Assembly: GCA_029940115.1 (NCBI GenBank)
Contig: JAOZRQ010000424.1
Location: 1 to 6,158, forward strand
DNA: 6,158 bases
Direction: 5' to 3'
Source of the DNA: Desulfobacterales bacterium
GTDB lineage: Bacteria; Desulfobacterota; Desulfobacteria; Desulfobacterales; 4be13
Positions 1 to 5,882 of this stretch are shown in pieces. The position numbers were made by a program, and so were the translations under genes. A model generated the notes under the pieces. It saw nothing but the letters and a program-made list of their open reading frames with translations, did no database searches and had not been told where the DNA came from. Every line of letters starts with the position of its first letter. Within the stretch, counting starts at the first letter, position 1.

Positions 1-164
1 TCAACCCAGATCAATCCGGAGTGCAAAGCTCGCTTTGCAAGTCAACCCAGATCAACCCGGAGTGCAAAGCCCGCTTTGCAAGTCAACCCAGATCAACCCG
101 GAGTGCAAAGCTCGCTTTGCGAGTCAACCCAGATCAATCCGGAGTGCAAAGCTCGCTTTGCAAG
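1..164. repeat. Four tandem 41-bp palindromic units
   Basis: Four head-to-tail 41-bp units lie at 1-41, 42-82, 83-123 and 124-164. Units 1 and 4 are identical; units 2 and 3 differ at a few positions. Each unit opens TCAACCCAGATCAA, carries CCGGAGT, then a palindrome with arms GCAAAGC and GCTTTGC around a 2-nt centre, then AAG or GAG. The array may continue left of the window. Because 41 is not a multiple of 3, the open frames running through it are not credible coding sequence. The array ends 38 bases before the start codon of the lipoprotein gene, so it may lie in that gene's promoter or leader. The GGAG head followed by a hairpin is the layout known for REP sequences; that assignment is inference. 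Confidence 0.95.
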
Positions 165-188
165 TCAACTTACAGCTTTTCAGCTTCC

Positions 189-194
189 AAAGGA
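189..194 (+). promoter_or_regulatory. Ribosome binding site of the WD40-caspase gene
   Basis: AAAGGA lies 8 bases before the ATG at 203. This decides the start: an in-frame ATG at 35 sits inside the tandem array, has no comparable site, and would put about 56 repeat-encoded residues in front of the signal peptide. Confidence 0.7.
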
Positions 195-202
195 AATCTG
201 AA

Positions 203-3200
203 ATGAACATCTATTGCCAAGGGAAAAAGACCCTGACGGCCACTTCACGCTTCACGTTTCACACTTCACGCTTCACGTTTCACGCTTCACGCTTCACGCT
301 TCACGTCTTATTTCTGATTCTTCTGGTTCCAATCGGAGGATGTCGTCAGGAACTTGATCGGATTGTTCGGGAAGACAAACCAGCTTCTGTGGCCGAGAAG
401 CCGGCCCCCATGGCCGAGAAGCCGCCCCCCATGGCCGAGAAGCCGGTCCCCATGGCCGAGAAGCCGGCTTCTGTTGTTGAAAAGCCAGTTGCTGTTGTCG
501 AAGAGCCTGAGGTGTCGGTTGTGATCCAACAGGGGCCATATTCTGCGAATGTGCGTCAAGAGGCCCCGAAACATGAACCCCCTCGGTTGGAGATTCATCT
601 TGAGGACGCGGATATCTTTGTCCCATCCGGACACTCGGACAAGGTCAGCACGGTGGCTTTCAGCCCGGATGGTGCGCTGGCCCTCTCCGGGAGCGGTGAC
701 GCCACGCTCAGGCTGTGGGATGTGAAGATCGGACGGGAAATCCGATCGTTCAGCGGGCACACAAAGGCGGTCACCTCAGTGGCCTTCAGCCCGGACGGAT
801 CAATGGCTCTCTCTGGGAGCAGTGACAAAACCCTCAGACTGTGGGACGTCGCGACTGGCGAGCCGATTCGCACCCTCAAGTCCGGCGCGTTTCCGATCAC
901 CTCAGTGGCTTTCAGCCCAGACGGGACACGGGTTCTCTCCGCAAGCAATTACAAAGCGATCAGGCTGTGGGATGTGGCCACAGGGGAGGAGATCCGAACC
1001 TTTGAAGGGCATGAAGATAGGGTCTTTTCGGTGGCCTTCAGCCCCGACGGCACCTTGGCCCTCTCCGGGAGCCATGACAAAACCATGAACTTGTGGCAGG
1101 TGAACAAGGGAAAGCGAATCCGCTCGTTCAAGGGACACGCGGATGACGTGGTCGCCGTGGCCTTCAGCCCGGACGGCAGGCTCGCCCTCTCCGGAAGCGA
1201 CGACAACACCCTCGCCTTGTGGGACATCTCGACAGGGGGACGAGCCCGTTCCTTTAGGGGGCACACTGGGCCGGTCTGTTCCGTGGCCTTCAGCCCCGAT
1301 GGCACCTTGGCCCTCTCCGGGAGCTATGACAAGACCGTGAGACTCTGGGAGGTCCAGACAGGCCAGGAAATCAGTTCCTTCAGAGGGCATTCGGAGAGGG
1401 TCCACTCGGTCGCCTTCAGCCCAGATGGAAAGTTCGTCCTGTCTGGGAGCGGCGACACCACGCTCAGACTCTGGAACGTGGAGACAGGGAATGAGATTCA
1501 TTCTTTTAAAGGATACACCCACGCGGTCACCGTCGCGGTCTTCGGGCCGGACCGTGAAACAGCCCTGATGGGAAGCGATGACGGGACTCTCAGACTCTGG
1601 GACCTCTCCAGAGGGAGGCAAATCCGATCCTTCAGAGGGCATTCAGGAGGGATCACGTCGGCGGCTTTCAGTCCTGACGGGAAATTTGCCCTCTCCGGAA
1701 GCCATGACAACACCGCCAAGCTTTGGGAAACCGAGACGGGCCGTCACATCCGCTCCTTTCAAGGCCATTCGGATGATGTGAACGCGGTGGCCTTCAGCCC
1801 GGACCAGGAATTCATTCTGACTGGGAGTTACGACAAAACGGTCCGGCTGTGGGAGAGGGAGACGGGACGGACCGTCCGTTACCTGACAGGACATCAGTAC
1901 AGCGTCACTTCAGTGGCCTTCAGCCCGGACGGCCAGTTTCTTCTTTCCGGGAGTTATGACAACACCCTCAGATTGTGGGACAGGGAGACGGGCCACCCCA
2001 TCCGCTCTTATGGGGGACATGCCGAGGCTGTCGCTTCAGTGGCTTTCAGCCCGGACGGCGGATTCGTGCTTTCCGGAGGCCATGACAAGAGCGTCAGGCT
2101 GTGGGACACCGACACGGGCCAGATGATCCGTTCCTTCAGGCATGCCACGGCGGTGACCTCGGTGGCCTTCAGCCCGAACGGAAGGTACGCGCTGGCCGCG
2201 GATCATCACCATGGCCTCAGAATATGGGAGATCTCGACTGGGAGAATGTTTCGGCCCCTCAGGGGGCATTCAGGCCACGTCCTTTCCACGGCCTTCAGTC
2301 CAGACGGCAATTTTGCCCTGTCCGGCGGGGAGGACGGAACCATGAGATTCTGGAACATCTTCGCGAGCCAGGAGATCCTCCGGATGTTCAGTTTCAGCGA
2401 TGGCGAATGGGTCGGCATGACGCCAGAGGGCTATTATCACGCGTCTGTCAACGGTGCCAGACATCTTCATGTGCGAGTGGAAGGGAATCTGTATCAGATG
2501 ACCCAGTATGAACGGCTGTTCCGCCGGCCCGATATCGTCCGCCTTGCCTTGGAACGGGGGAATACCCGGGAGGCCATTGCCTATGGGTTCAAAATCATCC
2601 ACCCCATTCCAATGGCCCAGGCCCAGCCCCCCAAGATTCGCTTCCTCCAGCCGTTGGACGGACATACGACCGGTGCCTCCCATGTCGAGGTTCGGATCAT
2701 GATAGAGGAGATGAGGGATGCCTTGGCATCGGTCACGTTCAAGGTGAATCATCGTCCCGTGGTCACCCAAGAGGAGTTTGCCAATTCTGCCTACCCGGGC
2801 GTGAAAGAATTTTCCGCACAGCTTCCCTTGCTTCCTGGGGACAATTGGATTGAGGCGGAGGCTCGGTCCGAATCAGGAACCACCGGCACCACATCCCCGA
2901 TGCGGGTGATTCAAAACGGGAGCGTCAGCAATGTTCCGGCCCTTTACTATTTGGGGATCGGTGTCTCCAGCCATGCGTTCTTTCCTGAATTGTCCCTCGA
3001 CTCTCCGGCAAAGGATGTCCTGGATCTGGCCGAATTCTTGGAAAGAGAGAGAGGGCCAAGGATAAATGTCCGAACCCTGACCGACGGCGACGCGACCCGG
3101 GAGAATGTGATCAATGTCATGAGAACCTTTTTCGGGGCCGCAACGCAGAGGGATGTGGCGATTCTGTTCCTCTCAGGGCACATGATGAGATCGCCCGAAA

Positions 3201-3670
3201 CCTGCTATTTTGTCTCCTCCGACGCGGACCCGGAAGCTCTCTCTGCCACAGGGGTGTCATGGGAAATCTTCGATGATGTCCTGAAAACCATACGTTCCAG
3301 CGTCCTGTTGCTGACGGACACCTGCCATTCGGCCCATATTGCGGCGAACGAGTCATGGCGGGAACGGGCCGATGTGCTTCCGGGCGAATTCTTGGGGGAA
3401 GCGGTCCGCAACGGCGTGATTCTATTCTCATCCGGTCCTGCCGGCATCCTCTCAGAAGGAGATTTGGTCCGGAAGAACGGGATATTTGCCAAAGCCCTGA
3501 TGGACGGGTTGGAGAGAGAGATTTCCAGAAAAAGGGAGGTGCGGGTCAGCGCGTTGCGGGATCATATCCGTGACACCGTCCGGAGACTCACACAGAACGC
3601 ACGGGAACCAGTGATCCCCAAGCCGTCTGGGGGTGGGGCGCTTCTGGATCTGGTGTTGATGCGGAGGTGA
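203..3670 (+). CDS. Predicted lipoprotein with 14 WD40 repeats and a C-terminal caspase-like (peptidase C14) domain
   Basis: 1155 residues from the ATG at 203. Domain order: a long n-region (1-34) built partly from three SRFTxHx heptapeptides; a hydrophobic stretch (35-44) ending in IGGC, a lipobox-like motif with Cys47 as the predicted lipidated residue; a Pro/Glu/Lys-rich heptapeptide linker (60-101); fourteen WD40 repeats of 41-42 residues (143-729); a SDGEWVGMTPEGYYHAS segment (732-748) of the sort that follows propellers in bacterial WD40-caspase fusions; an Ig-like beta region (about 809-905); and a caspase-like domain (about 913-1155). The catalytic candidates are His993 in LFLSGHMM and Cys1041 in LTDTCHSA, matching the usual SGHG and DxCHSG motifs, except that the Gly after His is Met and the Gly after CHS is Ala. 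Bacterial caspase homologues (orthocaspases) are Cys proteases, often cutting after basic residues; substrate here is unknown. Fourteen repeats fit two seven-bladed propellers, probably a protein-binding platform. The lipobox implies export and membrane anchoring with domains outside the cytoplasm. Arg at +2 is not the Asp inner-membrane retention signal known from E. coli. The family call is firm; location and activity are inferred. Confidence 0.93.
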   Translation: MNIYCQGKKTLTATSRFTFHTSRFTFHASRFTLHVLFLILLVPIGGCRQELDRIVREDKPASVAEKPAPMAEKPPPMAEKPVPMAEKPASVVEKPVAVVEEPEVSVVIQQGPYSANVRQEAPKHEPPRLEIHLEDADIFVPSGHSDKVSTVAFSPDGALALSGSGDATLRLWDVKIGREIRSFSGHTKAVTSVAFSPDGSMALSGSSDKTLRLWDVATGEPIRTLKSGAFPITSVAFSPDGTRVLSASNYKAIRLWDVATGEEIRTFEGHEDRVFSVAFSPDGTLALSGSHDKTMNLWQVNKGKRIRSFKGHADDVVAVAFSPDGRLALSGSDDNTLALWDISTGGRARSFRGHTGPVCSVAFSPDGTLALSGSYDKTVRLWEVQTGQEISSFRGHSERVHSVAFSPDGKFVLSGSGDTTLRLWNVETGNEIHSFKGYTHAVTVAVFGPDRETALMGSDDGTLRLWDLSRGRQIRSFRGHSGGITSAAFSPDGKFALSGSHDNTAKLWETETGRHIRSFQGHSDDVNAVAFSPDQEFILTGSYDKTVRLWERETGRTVRYLTGHQYSVTSVAFSPDGQFLLSGSYDNTLRLWDRETGHPIRSYGGHAEAVASVAFSPDGGFVLSGGHDKSVRLWDTDTGQMIRSFRHATAVTSVAFSPNGRYALAADHHHGLRIWEISTGRMFRPLRGHSGHVLSTAFSPDGNFALSGGEDGTMRFWNIFASQEILRMFSFSDGEWVGMTPEGYYHASVNGARHLHVRVEGNLYQMTQYERLFRRPDIVRLALERGNTREAIAYGFKIIHPIPMAQAQPPKIRFLQPLDGHTTGASHVEVRIMIEEMRDALASVTFKVNHRPVVTQEEFANSAYPGVKEFSAQLPLLPGDNWIEAEARSESGTTGTTSPMRVIQNGSVSNVPALYYLGIGVSSHAFFPELSLDSPAKDVLDLAEFLERERGPRINVRTLTDGDATRENVINVMRTFFGAATQRDVAILFLSGHMMRSPETCYFVSSDADPEALSATGVSWEIFDDVLKTIRSSVLLLTDTCHSAHIAANESWRERADVLPGEFLGEAVRNGVILFSSGPAGILSEGDLVRKNGIFAKALMDGLEREISRKREVRVSALRDHIRDTVRRLTQNAREPVIPKPSGGGALLDLVLMRR
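244..306 (+). repeat. Nine tandem 7-bp repeats (TTCACGN) inside the signal-peptide coding region
   Basis: Nine consecutive heptamers read TTCACGC, TTCACGT, TTCACAC, TTCACGC, TTCACGT, then three TTCACGC and one TTCACGT. Since 7 is not a multiple of 3, three units make 21 bp, giving the peptide repeat SRFTFHT, SRFTFHA, SRFTLHV (residues 15-35). The tract lies between the start codon and the hydrophobic core of the signal peptide. Gain or loss of one unit would shift the frame ahead of the lipobox and all domains. The units are slightly degenerate, which would slow slippage. Confidence 0.92.
380..505 (+). repeat. Six 21-bp repeats encoding a heptapeptide linker
   Basis: Six in-frame 21-bp units encode PASVAEK, PAPMAEK, PPPMAEK, PVPMAEK, PASVVEK and PVAVVEE (residues 60-101). 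The central units are nearly identical at DNA level (GGCCGAGAAGCC core), which suggests recent tandem expansion. Proline-rich charged repeats just after a lipidated Cys commonly act as an extended tether holding the globular domains away from the membrane; that role is inferred. Changes by whole units keep the frame, unlike the 7-bp tract upstream. Confidence 0.85.
629..2389 (+). repeat. Fourteen 126-bp WD40-encoding repeats
   Basis: Units start at 629 and recur every 126 bp, 42 residues each; unit 13 (from 2141) is 41 residues because it lacks the Gly of GH; unit 14 starts at 2264. The consensus is GHxxxVxSVAFSPDG, then LSGSxDxTLRLW, then a TG turn and IRSF. Unit 3 (SGAFPIT) lacks the GH dipeptide, and unit 8 (from 1511, GYTHAV, FGPDRE) is degenerate. 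Unit 8 begins the second group of seven. GTGGCCTTCAGCCCGGACGG-like DNA recurs in most units, which points to duplication and gene conversion rather than only old protein-level conservation. Confidence 0.95.
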
Positions 3671-3707
3671 GTCCCGCATCTGCTCCCCATTTCCCGCTCC
3701 TGCCGGA

Positions 3708-3801
3708 TTGACGAAAAGATTGTCCGGAATGCAAAGCTTGCTTTGTGACTCACAAAGCAAGCTTTGCACTCCGAGCTGACAAAGATTATGTTGAAAGCTC
3801 T
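3708..3801. repeat. Palindromic element, copy A (BIME-like)
   Basis: The core is a 17-bp perfect inverted repeat, GCAAAGCTTGCTTTGTG at 3731-3747 with its complement at 3751-3767 around ACT. With flanking CCGGAAT and ACTCCG the stem spans 3725-3773 with one mismatch. Outer sequences (AAAAGATTGTCCGG on the left; GACAAAGATTATGTTGAAAGCTC on the right in shortened form GTTGAAAGCTC) match the ends of the element at 4975-5071, so both are copies of one family. On each strand a CGGA(A/G)TGCAAAGC half-unit resembles the 41-bp repeat of the left array. It begins 37 bases after the caspase gene's stop. The hairpin could protect the 3' end of that mRNA, but there is no T tract, so it is not called a terminator. 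Confidence 0.88.
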
Positions 3802-3808
3802 ACCAATT

Positions 3809-3814
3809 AAGGAG
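3809..3814 (+). promoter_or_regulatory. Ribosome binding site of the oxidoreductase gene
   Basis: AAGGAG lies 7 bases before the ATG at 3822, a strong site that fixes this start. It follows directly after palindromic element copy A. Confidence 0.85.
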
Positions 3815-3821
3815 AATTGAT

Positions 3822-4940
3822 ATGGAGAAGGTGCTATTAGCAGGTGTCGGAGATGTCGGGAAACATTTGTTGGAGTTTGCAGCCCGTGAAGACAGGGAGT
3901 TCGAATGGATTGTCGGCGACATTGACGAAGAAAGAGCTCATTGGGCATGCAACAATGCTGAAATAGGAGCTGCCCATCATGGGAAGCATCCGAAATTTCG
4001 TCCGATGAAAATTGATCTTTTTGATATTGAAAAGACAACCGGGCTGATTGAAAGAGAGCGACCGGCTGCAATTGTCAATTGCACTGTTTTGCATACATGG
4101 CATCTGATCCGCGAACTTCCGGAAGAGCTGTATGCCAAAATCAGTTCGGCAGCTTTGGGTGCCTGGCTGCCCTGTCAGTTGACGTTGGGGATGAATCTTG
4201 CACAGGCCATCAGAGACTCCGGATTATCCCCTTATTACATCAATACTTCCCTCTCTTGTCTGACAAACCCGGTGATGGGAAAAATCGGTCTGGCGCCGAC
4301 CATCGGCATCGGCAATGTGGATTTGATCGCACCTGCTGTCTTGACCTATGTTGCCCAAAAGACAGGCGTGCCAAGATGCAGTGTCGAAACCTGCCAGGTT
4401 TGTCACCATCAGCACTGGGTATATCCGCGTGAAGCCGGTTACAGATCGGGGGCTCCTTATTTCCTGAAAATCATGATTGACGGCCAGGACGTCACCAAGC
4501 AATTCGATACGGACAAGGTGATGTATGAGGCGGTCAGGCTCTATCCTCCGGGAATTGCCTTCACCACCGTGTCTGCTTCGTCCGCACTGAAAAACCTGAA
4601 GGCAATGGTTTTCGACCAGGGACTGCGGACACACTCACCCGGTCCGAACGGTCTGCCAGGTGGCTACCCGGTACGATTGAGTGCCAAGGGAGCCGAAGTT
4701 GTCCTTCCGCCTGAGATTTCACTGGAGGAGGCGATCAGGATGAATGAGGAGTCGGGTCGGCTTGATTCCATCGAGGAGATCAAAGAAGACGGAACGGTCG
4801 TATTTGCAGATTACACTTACGAGATCATGAAGGAAACGTTGGGATTCGACTGCAAATCATTCAAGCCGTCGGATGCCAAGGAATTGGCGTTTGAACAAAT
4901 AGCGCGTTACAAGGAACTGGCAGCCAAGCATGTCAGATGA
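3822..4940 (+). CDS. Putative NAD(P)-dependent oxidoreductase, Rossmann fold, saccharopine dehydrogenase-like
   Basis: 372 residues. The N-terminus VLLAGVGDVGKHLLEFA contains the dinucleotide-binding GxGxxG motif (Gly8, Gly10, Gly13) in a beta-alpha unit. Strand two ends in IVGDIDEERA, with acidic Asp33 and Asp35 where NAD-preferring enzymes hold the ribose hydroxyls. PAAIVNCTVLHTW (81-93) fits the strand near the nicotinamide in saccharopine dehydrogenase-like and related dehydrogenases. The middle has a Cys/His-rich stretch, CSVETCQVCHHQHW (186-199), that could be structural or bind metal, and a Gly/Pro-rich GPNGLPGGYP (274-283). The C-terminus is charged and helical. No signal peptide or membrane segment is seen, so it is probably cytoplasmic. 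Substrate and product cannot be assigned. It stands alone between two related palindromic elements, 151 bases after the caspase gene's stop; a shared operon is possible but unsupported. The Rossmann call is confident; the family name is tentative. Confidence 0.75.
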   Translation: MEKVLLAGVGDVGKHLLEFAAREDREFEWIVGDIDEERAHWACNNAEIGAAHHGKHPKFRPMKIDLFDIEKTTGLIERERPAAIVNCTVLHTWHLIRELPEELYAKISSAALGAWLPCQLTLGMNLAQAIRDSGLSPYYINTSLSCLTNPVMGKIGLAPTIGIGNVDLIAPAVLTYVAQKTGVPRCSVETCQVCHHQHWVYPREAGYRSGAPYFLKIMIDGQDVTKQFDTDKVMYEAVRLYPPGIAFTTVSASSALKNLKAMVFDQGLRTHSPGPNGLPGGYPVRLSAKGAEVVLPPEISLEEAIRMNEESGRLDSIEEIKEDGTVVFADYTYEIMKETLGFDCKSFKPSDAKELAFEQIARYKELAAKHVR

Positions 4941-4974
4941 ATCTTCATGTCAGCACGCTTCAACCTCATAGATG

Positions 4975-5071
4975 GAGCTTTCAACAAAATGTTTGTCGCT
5001 CCGGAGTGCCAACCGGGGCCTCCGCCAAACTGCAAGTTTGGCACTCCGGACAATCTTTTTGTTGAAGGCTC
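4975..5071. repeat. Palindromic element, copy B (97 bp, BIME-like)
   Basis: The ends are imperfect inverted repeats: GAGCTTTCAACAAAATGTTT at 4975 pairs with AGATTGT/GTTGAAGGCTC-type sequence ending at 5071, about 19 of 22 positions. Inside are CCGGAGTGCCA (5001-5011) and its exact complement (5039-5049), plus a small hairpin GCCAAACT (5024-5031) with AGTTTGGC (5035-5042). The ends match copy A at 3708-3801, but the inner stem differs. It starts 34 bases after the oxidoreductase stop codon and could shape that transcript's 3' end. A TATAAT at 5072-5077 adjoins the right end, but no convincing -35 box or nearby gene supports a promoter. Confidence 0.88.
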
Positions 5072-5081
5072 TATAATATAA

Positions 5082-5271
5082 CTCAAGTTTCGCACCCAAA
5101 TTTTTGAGTGAATACAGATGGTCAAGTCAATTCTTGGTCCGTCTGACTCAATCTTTGGTCATGATGGGGTGCAAGTGCCTGATCTCACATTGCCCAAAAA
5201 GTGGGTTTTCGAGGTCGACCATCTCCTGAAACCCTTGAAAAATGGGCTCACACAGGGGTGCGAAACTTGAG
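5082..5271. mobile_element. 190-bp MITE-like element with perfect 16-bp terminal inverted repeats and a 6-bp target duplication
   Basis: CTCAAGTTTCGCACCC at 5082-5097 is the exact reverse complement of 5256-5271. Both outer ends are flanked by ATATAA (5076-5081 and 5272-5277), the mark of a transposition target duplication. The 190-bp interior has no open frame of useful length, so any transposase must act in trans. It contains two near-identical direct repeats, TCAATTCTTGGTC (5127-5139) and TCAATCTTTGGTC (5148-5160), and a GATGGTC/GACCATC inverted pair. I do not recognise the parent insertion sequence. Confidence 0.85.
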
Positions 5272-5272
5272 A

Positions 5273-5405
5273 TATAAGTACTTGGCCATAAATTTTCAGG
5301 CACGGTGGATTTTGAATCAGGCTGAAAAAAAATCCCTTTTTTTCAGCCTGCCCGGAATGACAGGTTGACAGGAAATCCCGAAAAATTTTTGGCCGGGTAC
5401 TTATA
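5273..5405. mobile_element. 133-bp inverted-repeat element with a central hairpin
   Basis: TATAAGTAC at 5273-5281 pairs with GTACTTATA at 5397-5405. The match continues inward with TTGGCCATAAATTTTC against GAAAAATTTTTGGCCGG, about 25 bp of imperfect terminal inverted repeat. In the middle, CAGGCTGAAAAAAA (5318-5331) is perfectly complementary to 5337-5350 around a 5-nt loop. This stem has long A and T runs on its arms; it might end transcription from either side, but it is not a classical terminator. There is no coding capacity. The left end coincides with the right-hand target duplication of the 190-bp element. Confidence 0.7.
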
Positions 5406-5643
5406 AGCCTCAGGATTCAGACAGCAGAGAGAGATTGTCGAGGAGAGGGGTGATGCCTGGATGGTTCGACTGACAATATCCATCCTCTGTGTAATGAGGA
5501 TTGCCACCGCTCGCTTTTCAGCAAGGATGGATCCCTGCTTTCGCAGGAATGACAAAAAAACTTGGTGATTTAAGTAAGAAAATCCATTTTTATGTGTAAT
5601 CTATGTTAAAAGGGGGCATACCTCGTTTGCCGCCAAAGTTTAT
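5406..5643. other. Non-coding spacer
   Basis: About 240 bases with no supportable gene on either strand. It contains one REP-like hairpin (5529-5553) and an AT-rich stretch at about 5550-5615. That stretch is the likeliest place for a promoter serving the ATPase-like gene, but no -35/-10 pair convinced me. A reverse-strand open frame at 5343-5555 begins MSFLRKQGSI, the translation typical of a repeat hairpin rather than a gene. Confidence 0.6.
5529..5553. repeat. Short REP-like hairpin
   Basis: The sequence GGATCCCTGC-TTTC-GCAGGAATGAC has arms CCTGC (5534-5538) and GCAGG (5543-5547). On the other strand it reads GTCATTCCTGCGAAAGCAGG, a layout very common as a dispersed intergenic repeat in many proteobacterial and related genomes. 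It is followed by a run of seven A. Confidence 0.7.
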
Positions 5644-5879
5644 GGCACTTCCAAAGTGAACTTTGGCCTCCGGATAAAAAGGCACTTCCAAAGTGAACTT
5701 TGGCCTCCAGATAAAAAGGGGTCACTTCCAAAGTGAACTTTGGCCTCCGGACAAAAAGGGGTCACTTCCAAAGTGAACTTTGGCCTCCGGACAAAAAGGG
5801 GTCACTTCCAAAGTGAACTTTGGCCTCCGGACAAAAAGGGGTCACTCCCAAAGTGAACTTTGGCCCCGGACAAAAAGGG
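5644..5879. repeat. Six tandem 37-40-bp palindromic units
   Basis: Units lie at 5644-5680 (37 bp), 5681-5720, 5721-5760, 5761-5800, 5801-5840 (40 bp each) and 5841-5879 (39 bp). Units 3-5 are identical, so expansion was recent. Each carries CCAAAGTGAACTTTGG, a palindrome with 7-bp arms, then CCTCCGG and an A-rich stretch ending in GGG. A degenerate half-unit (GCCGCCAAAGTTTATGG) precedes the first copy. Read on the minus strand each unit is CCGGAG plus a palindrome, like the other repeats in the window. The array runs straight into the Shine-Dalgarno sequence of the gene at 5888, so if transcription starts upstream the leader would contain six small hairpins. Confidence 0.95.
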
Positions 5880-5882
5880 AGG
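5876..5882 (+). promoter_or_regulatory. Ribosome binding site of the AAA-ATPase-like gene
   Basis: AGGGAGG lies 5 bases before the ATG at 5888. Its first bases are the terminal AGGG of the last array unit, so the repeat supplies part of the site. Confidence 0.8.

Noticed and set aside
35..202. In-frame N-terminal extension of the WD40-caspase gene starting at ATG 35
   Set aside because: It would be encoded by the 41-bp tandem array, has no clear ribosome binding site, and would put the signal peptide far from the N-terminus. The ATG at 203 has AAAGGA at good spacing.
902..1642. Long reverse-strand open frames (up to 246 codons) opposite the WD40 region
   Set aside because: They are antisense shadows of the 126-bp repeats, with periodic sequence caused by the WD40 codons and no domain of their own.
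203..4940. Caspase lipoprotein and oxidoreductase as a functional two-gene system
   Set aside because: They share a strand but are split by a 151-base gap with a strong hairpin, and nothing in their sequences suggests a common pathway.
5047..5077. Outward promoter at the right end of palindromic element copy B (TATAAT at 5072-5077)
   Set aside because: The -10 match is perfect, but the only -35 candidates (CGGACA or GGACAA) are poor and the next gene is 800 bases away beyond two other elements.
5318..5350. Intrinsic terminator
   Set aside because: The 14-bp stem is perfect, but its T run is inside the stem rather than after it, and it lies at the centre of a 133-bp inverted-repeat element; better described as part of that element.
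5343..5555. Small reverse-strand gene beginning MSFLRKQGSI
   Set aside because: Its start is the translation of a REP-like hairpin and the rest crosses the 133-bp inverted-repeat element; no ribosome binding site or recognisable domain.
5644..5879. CRISPR array
   Set aside because: The units are contiguous and nearly identical over their full 40 bp, with no unique spacers; it is a plain tandem repeat. The same holds for 1-164.
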